The notes under the pieces: generated by a model | Seen by the model: the letters and a program-made list of their open reading frames with translations, nothing else | What the model was told of the DNA's origin: nothing | The model's database searches: none | Source of the DNA: Ailanthus altissimus | Taxonomy: Eukaryota; Streptophyta; Magnoliopsida; Sapindales; Simaroubaceae | Assembly (NCBI GenBank): GCA_946807835.1 | Contig: OX327697.1 | Location: 16,626,001 to 16,690,000, forward strand | DNA: 64,000 nt | Direction of reading: 5' to 3' | Program-made: the position numbers and the translations under genes | Shown: positions 12,219 to 23,595 of the stretch, piece after piece | How positions within the stretch are numbered: the first letter of the stretch is position 1 | How the letters are laid out: each line of letters opens with the position of its first letter

Positions 12219-12490
12219 CAGCGCCCCTGCACCACAAGTATTGTCGCCCCAGCACTGAAATAGTGATTGAAATAAGAAAAATGACCTGCTTAAGTCGCGT
12301 CTAGCGCCCCAGCGCCAACGAGTCACCGCGCCAGCGACGATACATCGCCCCAGCGCTATCAACATACTGCGCCAGCGGTGAAGCCGTTTTCATGCAGCGC
12401 CCCAGCGCCAAGATCCCACCGCTCCAGCGGTAATAGCGTTTTCACGCGTCGCCCCAGCGACAGATGCATAGCGCGCCAGCAGTAGTGCGA
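12219..12490 (+). repeat. GC-rich CGCCCCAGCG-type island in LTR B1
   Basis: About ten near-repeats of gCGCCCCAGCGcc / GCGCCAGCG spaced by 15-40 AT-richer bases, ending about 45 bases before the TATA box. Versions occur at the same place in B2 and B3. The arrangement is that of a U3 promoter-proximal element; its function is unknown to me. Confidence 0.8.
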
Positions 12491-12536
12491 GTCCTAGTCC
12501 GACGAGAATTGAGATTTTCAAGCTCATATCAATCCC

Positions 12537-12544
12537 TATATAAA
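12537..12544 (+). promoter_or_regulatory. TATA box of LTR B1
   Basis: TATATAAA downstream of the GC-rich island; the same spacing gives TATAAAA at 29483 in B2 and at 35574 in B3. Confidence 0.65.
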
Positions 12545-13023
12545 GCCACTCGTTCCCAGCCTTCAAGAATCAATCCAAGACGACCCAAGAGCACCAAGAA
12601 TACAGAACACGAGTCTTGGAGAGCAATAAGAGCTTAATTGAAGCAACTTTAGAGAGAGATACAAGACGTTCTTCGGCATCAAGAGTTCCTAGGCAGCGCA
12701 ATTAAGAGCAATTCGACGTCTATATCGGTTTGCTAATAATTGTATCATGATTTATAATTATTTTTACTGCTGTTCTCTTGTAGCTATGAGCTAACTTATT
12801 TTCTAGGGTTAATATTTGAACTCAATATGTGCGCTTAAATTGCCATATCTTTTAGTATTTAATAAACTTAGTCATTTATTATTTAAATTATTTGTGTTTA
12901 ATGCTTCAATATATCTGGCCAATATATGGTGAATGAATTGGTAATATTTTGATAAACTTGGAAGAGAAATCAATATATTTAGACCTAGGTAATTTGATGC
13001 ATGATTGTAGAGTAATATTCAAT

Positions 13024-13028
13024 ATTAC
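13024..13028. repeat. Target-site duplication of element A (left)
   Basis: ATTAC before the 5' LTR, repeated at 24451-24455 after the 3' LTR. Confidence 0.9.
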
Positions 13029-14372
13029 TGATAAGGCGTAATTGTATAAACTATTTTATCTTCCTAACTTGATATTTGTTCAATTTATCTCAATAATTGG
13101 GCTATTTATGCATATTAATGTTGTTTTATAGGTTTAAGCATTATCGGAGCAAAAATACCGGAATACGGACGCAAATGAGAGCATTAGAGATAAAAATACA
13201 AATGGTGGCACTGTTTGCTACAGTGCAGCCCCCAGCACTGGATTTCAGCGCCGCGATGCCAATTGCAGAAAGTGAGCGCTGCGGCATTAAATCGCAGCGC
13301 CGCGGCGCCGAGACCTGGGCAGCAAAAGTTGACAGGTTGCTGAAAATCAGGAAACCCAAAAGCAACCCTAAGTGCGCCCTAATTCCGTGCTCTTACCTAT
13401 ATATTTGCTCAAAACTTACATTTTGAGAGGAGACTCCAGTTGGGACAGCAGCTGGAAACACAAAAGAAACACCTAACTTCTAAGTTTGGAGAAATCAAAG
13501 AGGAGGAAAAGCAAGCTTCAACTTCAAAGACATTTGACAGGGATGTCTTCTTTGCTTTGATTCTTTACTTTTTGTAAGATGTTTAGTTTACATGTATTGA
13601 TGGAATTAGCTTCAAGATTGTGTAGTTTAATGATGAGCTAATTTCATTAATCTAGGATTACATCCTTGAACTCATTATGTGATTGATTTTAGCTCTCTCT
13701 TTTATGGTATTAATTCAGCTTTTGATATATTCATTGTGCTTGTGCTTAATGCTATTTGATTACTTGGCCAGTAGATAAATTGATCTAGAAATGCTTAAAT
13801 AAACTTGACAAAGCCATTTAGGTATTCAGTCTTAAGCATATTGATGCATGATCATAGTGTAGTACACTTGAGTTTCATATGAGATAGACATATACTCATA
13901 AGGCATGTATGGCTCATAAAACTTGTGCTTAATGAATTTTGTTCAATTTATTTATCATAGACATATAGATATTTGATTGGATAGAATATATTTGCTTGAC
14001 CTGCAAAAGAGGCTTGTGATGTGTTAAGTGTTTTGGTCAATATATCAAGTTGAGAACCAATAGACATCAAAGAGATTCTGCTGAATTTATTTGCATAATG
14101 GGGGATAGTTTGTAATCCTAGGATTTCTCATATTGAACTTAACTTGTTGGCAATTTAGTTTATCACTTAGCATAATTAAGTTGTTCTTTTACTTAAGTAG
14201 TTTAATATCATACATTAAATCATTTTCTGGATAATAGTAGAAAGACACCATTTCAGTACTTAAACTAGAAAAGAAAAATCATTCTCTGTGGGATCGACAC
14301 TTTTCTCATCATATATTACTTGTTGCGACAACGTGCACTTGCGCTAATTTGTGTTATAGAAAACACACAACA
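13029..14372 (+). repeat. 5' LTR of element A (1344 bp)
   Basis: Complete LTR. A GC-rich island with the 12-base palindrome GCGCCGCGGCGC at 13297-13308 is followed by a TATA-like TATATATT (13399-13406). It carries 21 bases around 13279-13299 and 468 bases (13405-13872) that are absent from the 3' LTR. Confidence 0.95.
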
Positions 14373-14378
14373 AGTTTT

Positions 14379-14396
14379 TGGCGCCGTTGTCGGGGA
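14379..14396 (+). other. Primer binding site of element A
   Basis: TGGCGCCGTTGTCGGGGA, six bases after the LTR end, matching the complement of the tRNA-Asp 3' end with one apparent change (GTCG for GCCG). First-strand cDNA synthesis starts here. Confidence 0.9.
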
Positions 14397-14485
14397 CTGA
14401 AATTTTTTTTATTTTAATACTGATACAAGTCTTTTCTCCTATTAATTCAGATTTCTGTTTTTGTTTGAAGAAATTTCAGGTGTGT

Positions 14486-15997
14486 ATGAGACGCTCTAAG
14501 AGCGTTGATCTAGCATACTTTGATCCTGAAATTGAGAGGACACTAAGAAGATTACGACGAGACCAGAATCAAGTGACTAGCATGGAAGAGCAAAACCAGA
14601 ATATTTATGCAGAGCCAAGAGCCTTAAGAGACTATGCAGTTCCTTGGGTGAATGGCATACACTCAAGCATTCGCAGGCCAAATATCAATGCTAATAATTT
14701 TGAAATCAAGACGGGGACTATTCAAATGCTTAAAGAATCAGTGCAGTTCAGCGGCTTCCCGAATGATGATCCCAACGAGCATATCACAAATTTCTTAGAA
14801 ATTTGTGACACATTCAAATACAATGGCGTGTCAGATGATGCCATAAGACTCAGGTTGTTTCCATTCTCCTTGAGGGACAAAGCAAAAAGTTGGTTAATAT
14901 CATCACCATCCGGTTCAATAACAACATGGGATGATTTGGCACAAAAGTTCTTAGCCAAGTTCTTCCCACCGGCCAAAACTGCAAAGATGTGTAATGATAT
15001 TACCTCTTTTGTACAACATGAGTCAGAATCATTGTATGAATCATGGGAGAGATTTAAGGATATGCTGAGAAAGTGTCCACATCATGGAGTGCCCAAATGG
15101 TTGTTGGTGCAAACATTTTATAATGGATTGGTGGGACATTTAAGAATGATTGTAGATGCAGCAGCTGGAGGGGCGTTAATGAGCAAGTCCACTGATGTGG
15201 CATATGACTTGTTGGAAGAAATAGCCTTCAACAGCTACTAATGGCCATCAGAAAGAGTGAATCCAAGAAAAGTTGCTGGTGTGCATGAAATTGATGCACT
15301 CACTTCCTTGACAGCACAAGTTAGTTTGTTGGCTAAGAAGATGGATACACTTGGAGTCAATGCAGTAAAAAGCCAACCACCAACTTGTGATTTTTGTGGA
15401 GATAATCACCAAAATGGTCTGTGCATGGAGACAGCACAATATGTAGGGAGTTACAATCGGCAGCAGCATAATCCCAACTCAAATTTTTACAATCCAGGGT
15501 GGAGGAATCATCCAAATTTTTCTTGGAATAATAATAACCAAGGGCAATCCTCAAAATCCATGAGTCCACCCGGATTTCAAATGCAGCGGCAGCAGCAGCA
15601 ATTTCAGCAAGAAAAGAAACCTGGTGTTGAGGAATTGTTAATTCAATACATAAGGTAAACTGACCAGCTTTTACAAAGCCAATTAGCATCTCTTCGCACC
15701 TTAGAAAACCAAGTTGGTCAATTAGCTTCTGCAATGAACAACCGTCCTCAAGGGTCGCTACCAAGTAACACAGAAGTTAATCCAAAAGGTGATAGAGAGC
15801 AATGCAAAACAGTAACATTAAGAAGCGGTAAAGAAATGCAAAACATTGTGGGAAGACCTAAACAATCTGCAAATGCAGAAAATTCTGCAGATACAGAAAA
15901 TGCTGCAGAAAATTCTGCAGATGCAGAAAGTGCAGAAAATTCTGCAAAGAGGAATGAAAAACAAGAAGATAGTGCAGTAAAAGAAAAGGTTATATAG
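14486..15997 (+). pseudogene. gag of element A
   Basis: Structural capsid/nucleocapsid polyprotein. I start it at ATG 14486 (MRRSKSVDLAYFDPEIERTL). The open frame extends upstream to 14378, but that would begin at TTG and translate the primer site. Retrotransposon Gag block: QFSGFPNDDPNEHITNFLEI at about 14747, SITTWDDLAQKFLAKFFPP at about 14917, ESWERFKDMLRKCPHHGVPK at about 15040. A zinc-finger-like CDFCGDNHQNGLC lies at about 15385. A Gln-rich region and an ENSAD/AES repeat (15885-15955) follow. Stops TAA 15239-15241, TAA 15656-15658 and TAG 15995-15997 break it without changing frame; the first could come from CAA by one C-to-T change. Confidence 0.9.
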
Positions 15998-18523
15998 AAA
16001 GAGAAGGTGCAGCCTTACAGACCACCACCATTTCCTCAGCGACTACAGAAGCAAAAGCAAGAGAAGCAGTTTACAAAGTTTCTGGAAATTTTTAAGAAAC
16101 TGCACATTAACATACCATTTGCAGATGCATTAGAGCAAATGCCTAGCTATGTTAAATTCATGAAGGACATTCTTTCAAGGAAAAAGAAGCTGGGTGAGTA
16201 TGAAATTGTAGCATTGACAGAAGAATGCACTACAATATTACAGAAAAAATTGCCTCCAAAGCTCAAGGATCCAGGAAGTTTTACCATTCCATGCACAATC
16301 GGAAACTGGTATTTTGGTAAAGCTTTATGTGATCTAGGGGCCAGCATAAATTTAATGCCTTTGTCTATCTACAACCAGCTAGGATTGGGGGAAGCCAAGC
16401 CTACAAATGTTACTTTACAACTTGCAGATCGTTCACTCACATACCCTAAAGGTGTGATTGAAGATGTGTTAGTTAAGGTAGATAAATTTATATTCCCAGC
16501 TGACTTCATTGTGTTGGATATGGAAGAGGATCTTGAAATTCCAATCATTTTGGGAAGACCTTTCTTAGCTATTGGTAGAACTTTGATTGATGTCCAAAAG
16601 GGAGAACTTACTATGAGAGTGCAAGATGAAGAGGTGGCGTTTAATGTGTTCAAAGCTATGAAATTTCCCAAAGAAGCAGATGAATGTTACTGCATCAACA
16701 TTATTGACAGAGAGATTCAAAGGATTTTCAACAACTACTCCAGCCAAGACTTTCTAGAAAATGCAGTCATGAATGGGAATGAAGTGGAAGATCAGGGAGC
16801 ACTGGAGTATCTCAATGCTTTGAATTCTACACCCCACATAGAGCACAAGAATTTCAGATTTGAAGTGCTTGAAGAATCAGAAAATATGGAAGCAAGAACC
16901 AAACCTTCGACAGAAAAACCGCCAACACTTGAGCTCAAACCCTTGCCTAACCATTTACGGTATGCATTCCTCGGTCCATCCTCAACACTTTCTGTAATAA
17001 TATCTGCTACATTGAATGAAACGCAAAAAGAGAAGTTGCTTAGAATACTGCGGAAGTACAAGAAGGCATTGGGATGGACAATTGCAGACATCAAAGGAAT
17101 CAGTCCTTCATTCTGCATGCATAAGATATTGTTAGAAGATGAGCAAACGTCTTCGATTGAGCACCAAAGAAGGTTGAACCCAGTGATGAAAGAAGTAGTA
17201 AAGAAAAAAATTATTAAGTGGCTTGATGCAGGAATTATTTACCCAATTTCTGACAGCTCATGGGTAAGTCCAGTTCAATGTGTACCAAAGAATGGTGGAA
17301 TCACTGTCATAGCTAATTCAAGAAATGAACTACTTCCAACACGTACAGTAACTGGATGGAGAGTGTGTATGGATTACAGAAAGTTGAACAAAGCCACAAG
17401 GAAGGATCATTTTCCATTGCCCTTCATCAATCAGATGCTGGATAGACTTTCAGGGCATGAATTTTACTGCTTTTTGGATGGCTATTCTGGCTACAATCAG
17501 ATAGATATAGCACCAGAAGATCAAGAAAAGACTACCTTCACTTGTCCATACGGTACATTTGCATTCCGAAGGATGCCTTTCGGATTATGCAACGCACCCG
17601 CAACGTTTCAACGATGCATGATAGCAATCTTTTCTGATATTGTGGAACAATTCTTGGAAGTATTTATGGACGATTTCTCAATTTTTGGGGATTCGTTTGA
17701 TGTATGTTTGAAGAACTTAGCATTTGTACTACAGAGATGTGAAGAAACCAACTTGGTACTGAATTGGGAAAAGTGCCACTTCATGGTGAAGGAGGGAATT
17801 GTCTTGGGACATAAGATCTCTTCAAGAGGAATAGAAGTTGACAGAGCAAAAATTGAAGCCATTGAGAAGTTGCCACCACCAGCAAATGTTAAGGGAGTAA
17901 GAAGTTTCCTTGGTCATGCAGGCTTTTATAGAAGATTCATAAAAGACTTTTCACAAATTTCTAAGCCGTTGTGTAGCTTGTTGGAGAAGGATGCAAAATT
18001 CATCTTTGATCAAGCATGTAACGATGCATTTGAGGTGTTGAAAAGGAAGCTTATTTTAGCCCCAGTCATTGTCGCACCAGATTGGACCATGCCCTTCGAA
18101 GTAATGTGTGACGCTAGTGATATTGCAGTAGGTGCAATATTGGGGCAATGCAAAAGCAAGGTTTTCCACACCATTTATTATGCAAGCAAAACTTTGAATG
18201 ATGCTCAGAATAATTATACCACTACTGAGAATGAGTTGTTGGCTGTTGTATTTGCCTTTGACAAGTTCAGAGCATATTTAATTGGTGTTAAGGTGACAGT
18301 CTTTACAGATCATTCTGCTATCAAGTATTTGATTAGCAAGAAAGAGGCAAAACCAAGACTGATCAGATGGGTGCTATTGTTGCAAGAATTTGATTTGGAA
18401 ATCAAGGACAAGAAAGGTTCGGAAAATCAGGTGGCAGACCATTTATCTCGCTTAGAGGGTGGACAACAAACTGATGATGAGACATTAATTAATGATTCCT
18501 TTCCGGATGAGCAACTCTTGTAA
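15998..18523 (+). pseudogene. Protease, reverse transcriptase and RNase H of element A
   Basis: Open for 838 codons from about 16007 to the TAA at 18521, in frame with gag. Protease: CDLGAS active site with Asp at 16331 (residue 109 of this stretch) and IPIILGRPFL near 16540. RT: SWVSPVQCVPKNGG, CMDYRKLN, DGYSGYNQI, MPFGLCNAPATFQRCM, and the catalytic FMDD at 17663-17674. RNase H: CDASD at about 18108, TENELLAVV and TDHSAIKYL near 18225-18330. RT copies the element RNA to DNA, RNase H removes RNA, and protease matures Gag-Pol. All core residues look intact. The final stop separates it from integrase, which continues in the same frame. Confidence 0.92.
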
Positions 18524-19831
18524 GTGGAAAACCTCAATCTACCATGGTATGCAGATTATGTCAACTACTTGGCCAGCGAAATCCTTCCTCCGGACTTGAG
18601 TTACCAGCAGAAGAAGAAGTTCCTGCATGATGTCAAATCATATTTCTGGGATGAACCCCTTTTGTTCAAGCAATGTGCAGATCAAATGATTCGAAGATGT
18701 GTGCCAGAGGAAGAAACTGAAGACATACTCATGCATTGTCATTCATCCGATTATGCTGGACATTCTCGCGGAGACAAAACAGCTTCAAAGGTATTGCAAT
18801 CTAGTTTTTATTGGCCTTCTTTATTTAAAGATGCACATTTTTTTGTTTTAAGATGTGACAGGTGCCAAAGAGCAGGAAGCATATCAAAAAAGCAAGAAAT
18901 GCCTCTGCAAAACATATTAGAAGTTGAAATTTTTGATGTTTGGGGGATTGACTTCATGGGACCATTCATTCCATCAAATGGTCAGAAATACATTCTATTG
19001 GCTGTTGATTATGTGTCCAAGTGGGTCGAAGCAGTTGCCTTGCCAACTAATGATGCAAAGGTGGTGTTGCGATTTCTGAGGAAGAATATACTCACCCGTT
19101 TTGGTACACCACGAGCAATCATCAGTGACGAGGGATCGCATTTTTGTAATAAATCATTCTCCGAACTGCTTCAGAAATATGGAGTTAAACACAAGATCGC
19201 CACTGCCTATCATCCACAAACAAATGGACAAGCTGAGGTTTCCAATCGAGAAGTGAAGAGAATCCTTGAGAAGGTAGTCAAGCCAAATCGCAAGGATTGG
19301 GCAATAAGGCTTGATGACGCAATCTGGGCATATCGTACAGCATACAAAACGCCCATTGGTACGTCACCATATCAGTTGATATTTGGCAAATCATGTCATT
19401 TGCCTGTGGAGTTAGAACATAAGGCCTATTGGGCAATCAAGTCATTAAATTTTGACTTGCCAGCAATTGGTGAGAAAAGAATGCAGCAACTGAATGAATT
19501 GGATGAATTTCGGCTACAAGCATATGAGAACGCAAAGCTTTACAAAGAAAAGATGAAAAGATGGCATGACAAAAGAATAGCACAATGCTCATTTGAAACC
19601 AATCAGCAGGTGCTATTGTTTAATTCCCGACTCAAGTTATTCCCTGGGAAGCTCAAATCTAGATGGTCTAGTCCATTTAGAGTAGCCAAAGTTTACCCGC
19701 ACAGAGCTGTTGATATTGAAGATGAAGAAAAAGGAATAACTTTTAAGGTAAATGGCCAACGTCTCAAGCATTACTATGGAGGAGATTTCAACCGTCAAAG
19801 TACCTCCATTATATTTGTGGAATCGGAGTGA
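18524..19831 (+). pseudogene. Integrase of element A
   Basis: 435 codons in the same frame as RT, following the TAA at 18521-18523, so it lacks its own start and would need the polyprotein. Zinc-binding [14 protein letters not shown], then CDRC near 18853. Catalytic triad: Asp in GIDFMG (18950), Asp in ISDEG (19127) and Glu in NGQAE (19235), a DD35E spacing. [15 protein letters not shown] lies in the C-terminal domain and no chromodomain follows. The end is TGA at 19829. Integrase inserts the cDNA and makes the 5-base target duplication seen here. It looks intact apart from the upstream stop. Confidence 0.92.
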
Positions 19832-19960
19832 TTCACAAGCATAACGTCTAGCCAGAGACGAAAAAGCAGGCGCTAGTTGGGAGGCAACCCAAGGTAAATA
19901 TGTGTTGCATTAGTATTGGCATTTATTATTTAAAAAAAAAAATTTTTTTGCAAGGAACGA

Positions 19961-20090
19961 GCGCTGCAGCACTCAAATTGAGCGCCGCGGTGCCACTTCT
20001 AGAGACTCAGCGCCGCAGCACTGGAATCCAGTGCTGCAGCGCTGGCACCTGGGAATTTCTCAGGCGCCAGCGCCGCGGCGTTGCAGCGAA
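19961..20090 (+). repeat. GC-rich island before the env-position ORF
   Basis: Contains gagcgctgcagcactc, gagcgccgcggtgcc, cagcgccgcagcactgg, cagtgctgcagcgctgg and gcgccagcgccgcggcgt (20063-20081), with the last near-identical to the LTR palindrome. The same island is at 4265-4380 in element 1. It lies in noncoding DNA between integrase and the env-position ORF. Confidence 0.8.
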
Positions 20091-20470
20091 AAAAAAAAAG
20101 GGGGCATTTGCCCCGATTTTTCCCCATTTCTCATGCTCTCTCTCTCTTGCTAACCCTAGAATTTCTCAACCCACCCCAATTCACAATCTCAAATCCAACC
20201 TTACCCATTAAATTTTCAGCTAAAATCAACATCAAAACACACTCTAAACATCATTTCACACACTTCATCATCACAAATTCCATAAAATTGCATTTTCCAC
20301 AACAAATTAACAAAGTTCCCCCAATCTCAAATTTCGGTGGATTAAACTCACAAGGTAAACAATCTTGTCTCTAATCTCTTATTTTACATTGATTCTTTCT
20401 TTATTCTACTTCCATTATGCAATTGTTGGATTAATTTGTGAGTAGTAAAATGAAAGCTTTGTGTTTAACC

Positions 20471-20795
20471 TTGAATTCTTGCATTGAGATTATGTTGGAA
20501 TTATATTGAGATTATGATGGAATTGTGTTGAGATTATGTTGGATTTATGTTGGCATTATGTTGGATTTGTGTTGAAATTATGATGGAATTGTGTTGAGAT
20601 TTGTGTTGGAATTATATTGAGATTATGTTGAAATTATGTTGGATTTGTGTTGGAATTATATTGAGATTATGATAGAATTGTGTTGAGATTATATTGGATT
20701 TATGTTGGCATTATGTTAGATTTGTGTTGAGTTTATATTGAAATTATGTTGGATTTGTGTTGGCATTGTGTTGGAATTATGTGAGAATTGTGAAG
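20471..20795 (+). repeat. Tandem repeat, about 11-bp unit
   Basis: Roughly 28 degenerate copies of GGAATTATGTT / GAGATTATGTT / GGATTTGTGTT, lying just 5' of the env-position ORF. Higher-order pairs of about 22 bases are visible. Confidence 0.85.
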
Positions 20796-20913
20796 ACTTA
20801 ATTCGTTATTCTATGTGTAGCAATTTTTAGCCAATTTGATTGGAGTGTGGACTTGTGACACTTAAGGAGATTGGTGGAGGGGTTTTAGTTGGCAAATTGG
20901 TGTTTTTAGCAAA

Positions 20914-22053
20914 ATGGCTCCTAAGAAAATGAAAACCACCAAAATGGCCTCACCTAGTTTTGACAGCAGCAAGTTTGTCTCCTTAGAAGCATCTGAACGT
21001 TATGCTAAATCGATTGTGAAGCGATCGGCTATTCCTGAGCGAGACTTTAACCTTTTAGAGGGAAGTTATCCCAGTATAGCAAGAGTCATTGAATCTAGGG
21101 GATGGAAGAAATTGTGCACTCAGCCGGGAGAGGCTGTACTACCAATTGTGCAAGAATTTTATGCGAATATTCAGGAACATTCAAACTTGCTGGTATATGT
21201 GAGAGGTAAGCAGGTAGCTATTGACTGTACCAGCATCAACAAATTCCTTAAAACACCATCAATCGGGGATGATGATTTTCACAAGATGCTACGAGAGCCG
21301 AATTATGAGGAAATCATTAGACAGTTATGCTCCGCCGAGGCAGAATGGAAACTGGGTGGTCCTCTTCCGATATCTTTCTCAGCAAAATACATGGACAAGG
21401 ATGAGAAAACATGGCATTATTTTATTGGGGCACGACTAATGCCTATCAAACATTTCAGCAGTGTAAACAAGCAACGTGCAGTCTTGTTATATGCCATAAT
21501 GACAGGAAAATCTATTGATGTTGGGCGAGTGATCAAGAATAGCATTCTTCATTGCAGTGAAAGCAGCAAGCTCGGGTTATACTGCCCTTCTCTAATTACA
21601 GCATTATGTGCTCAAGCTGGAGTCAAGTGGAGTTCTTCGGAGGAGATATTACATCCTGGCCAAGCTATAACCTCTAGCACGGTGACCAACGTGCACGCTC
21701 GTTGTGGCCAAGGTGGGCATAGGTCCAGGGCACCTACGCGACCATCATCGCAGGCATCTTCCTCTTCCAATCCTGAGGCAGTACAATCTCGGTTGGATGA
21801 AATTGAGCGGCAGATTGTGGCACATCAGCAGCAGTTCATTGCCCATCAACAATGGTGTGCTCAGTGGGTTGCTATACAGGCAGCCCATTTTGGAATAGAT
21901 ATTTCCTCACTCTCACAACATCCAGTTTACACTGCGCCACCACCAGCTGAGTTGAATGATGATGCTGATGATGGCATCGACCCTGAGGATGCAGATGCAG
22001 ATGCTGACAGAAATAGTGAAGATGAGGATGTGACAGCAACAGATGACGACTAA
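20914..22053 (+). CDS. Env-position ORF of element A (Athila ORF, plant transposon protein type)
   Basis: 379 codons, uninterrupted, ATG at 20914 (MAPKKMKTTK) to TAA. Basic start, then SSKFVSLEASERYAKSIVKR and a globular region with GWKKLCTQPG and HYFIGARLMPI. Athila-type ORFs downstream of integrase and many stray plant genomic ORFs carry this putative plant transposon protein region. After about residue 260 it is Ser/Pro-rich, followed by a likely coiled coil (VQSRLDEIERQIVAHQQQF) and an Asp/Glu-rich acidic tail. I see no signal peptide and no clear transmembrane segment, so an envelope role is not supported; function unknown. It is the only major ORF of the element without a stop. Confidence 0.85.
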   Translation: MAPKKMKTTKMASPSFDSSKFVSLEASERYAKSIVKRSAIPERDFNLLEGSYPSIARVIESRGWKKLCTQPGEAVLPIVQEFYANIQEHSNLLVYVRGKQVAIDCTSINKFLKTPSIGDDDFHKMLREPNYEEIIRQLCSAEAEWKLGGPLPISFSAKYMDKDEKTWHYFIGARLMPIKHFSSVNKQRAVLLYAIMTGKSIDVGRVIKNSILHCSESSKLGLYCPSLITALCAQAGVKWSSSEEILHPGQAITSSTVTNVHARCGQGGHRSRAPTRPSSQASSSSNPEAVQSRLDEIERQIVAHQQQFIAHQQWCAQWVAIQAAHFGIDISSLSQHPVYTAPPPAELNDDADDGIDPEDADADADRNSEDEDVTATDDD

Positions 22054-23595
22054 AGCCCGGACTCTATTTCAGGGGAGTCTTTCTATGTTTTTTTTTTTGT
22101 CTTATGTTTCTTTTTGTTTTGCCATGAGGACATGTCGGATATTAAGTTTGGGGGACAGGGAAACACTTTCCCATTTGTTCTGTTTTTAGTTCTGTTTTTA
22201 GTTGTGTTTATTTATTTGTTTTATTTTTAATTCTGTTTTTAGTTGTTTGTTTTGCATAATTTTTTTTGTTTTGTTTGTTTTCTTTCATTTTAGTGTTCAG
22301 TTGTGGGTTGGTTGAATGATTAGTAGTTAATGATATGAAATAGAAATATGATTTCAAATGCTATGTTCTTTTGGAAACAATGAATGTTGTGATTGTTTAC
22401 TTGGTAATCTAGGACAAGTTCAGCTTCACTTTATGACCACTTGATATTTCGAGCACATAGTTAGAATTATTTAGTTTTATGCTTACTTAGAAGACTTTTA
22501 TGCACTACAAGAATAAATATGGTCTCAAGAACACTCTAGAACTTGTTTGATCATCACTCCAGGCGAAATCCTAGGGCATACATAATTAAGGATATGATTT
22601 TAGGCCATCTTTGGACCGATTGAGCCTTTCAAGCTAACCTATGTATAATTTTGACCGTAGTCACCCCCATTGAGCCTAATTATCATTTTTCCTTGCTAAC
22701 TATATCATTACCTTAGCCTTTACTTTTATTATCCTTTATAGTACCCATCACGCCATAAGTATAGCATTTCTTTTAAAGAGTTGTGTGAACTTTTATAAAT
22801 GAAGGGGTGAATTAAAGAAGAGCTTTGGGTTTGGTTATAAATGTTGGTTGTTCAAATATGAAAAACTTAAGTTTGGGGGTATAGTGACTTATATGTAAAA
22901 AAAAAAATAAAAAAAAATAAAAAAATAAAAAAAAAAAAAAATTCAAAGAGAAAAGAAAAAAGAAACAAACGAAAAGAAAAATTGAGTTTGCTATACCCCT
23001 AGCTTAAATAAAAAGAAAAGAAGAGCAACAAAATAGCTAGGGAATCAAAGAAATAAGTTTGGGAGAAATTGGGTGGAAAACAATGGTTGGGTTTGAGTAA
23101 CCTCAAGAGGAATGTGTGTTTATGGTGTAAGTTGAGCCAAAATCGATCCATTTTATCATACCCTCACCCTAGCCATGCATTACAAGCTAACTAAAGTCCT
23201 ATTTTATCCTTGATTATGTGTGTGCCTACATTAGTGGAGAGTGATGTGAAAAACAAGCATATGGAGTGTTAAATAAAAGCAAAAATCTCATAGAGACCAT
23301 TTCATTATCTTATGTGCATAAACTAATCCGAGTGCATGCTACTAATGATTTTAGCTATTCACACACACACCAAGTAAGTCACTTGTGGGTATGAATAAGT
23401 GTTGGATTAACACGTTGAACGGTTAGGATGTTTAGAATTTCCTTGAGAATAGTAGTGATGAGAAATTTTTGAGATAAATTACTAATCATTTCCCGACCCA
23501 ATGTTTTACATCTTTTTATTGTTTGTTGTCATTTTTAGTGTTGTCCGTGTGCTCTCTTACTTGAGGACGAGCAAGTATTTAAGTTTGGGAGTATT
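22054..23595 (+). other. 3' noncoding region of element A with polypurine-like tracts
   Basis: 1.5 kb with no gene. AAGTTTGGGGGACAGGGAAAC at 22151, AAGTTTGGGGGTATAG at 22869, AAGTTTGGGAGAAATT at 23056, and the terminal AAGTTTGGGAGTATT at 23581-23595 touching the 3' LTR. An (A)n/(AAAT)n tract lies at 22894-22941 and a (CA)n run at about 23361-23372. Confidence 0.75.

Noticed and set aside
12219..12490. CRISPR-like regularly spaced repeat
   Set aside because: Spacing and repeat unit are irregular, the context is a plant LTR, and the same island recurs in sister LTRs.
13097..13426. 109-codon open frame in the 5' LTR of A and its counterpart at 23664-23960
   Set aside because: Covers U3 with the GC-rich island and TATA-like box; the 21-base indel keeps frame by chance, and there is no domain or homologous protein I know.
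14378..14485. Extension of gag upstream to 14378
   Set aside because: It would start at TTG and translate the primer binding site; ATG 14486 with MRRSKSVDLAYF fits the family better.
20081..20374. Open frame after the GC-rich island
   Set aside because: Ser/Pro/His-rich translation of a leader-like AC-rich stretch; not preserved in element 1.
21221..21898. Short frames overlapping the env-position ORF
   Set aside because: Shadows of the 379-codon ORF in another frame.
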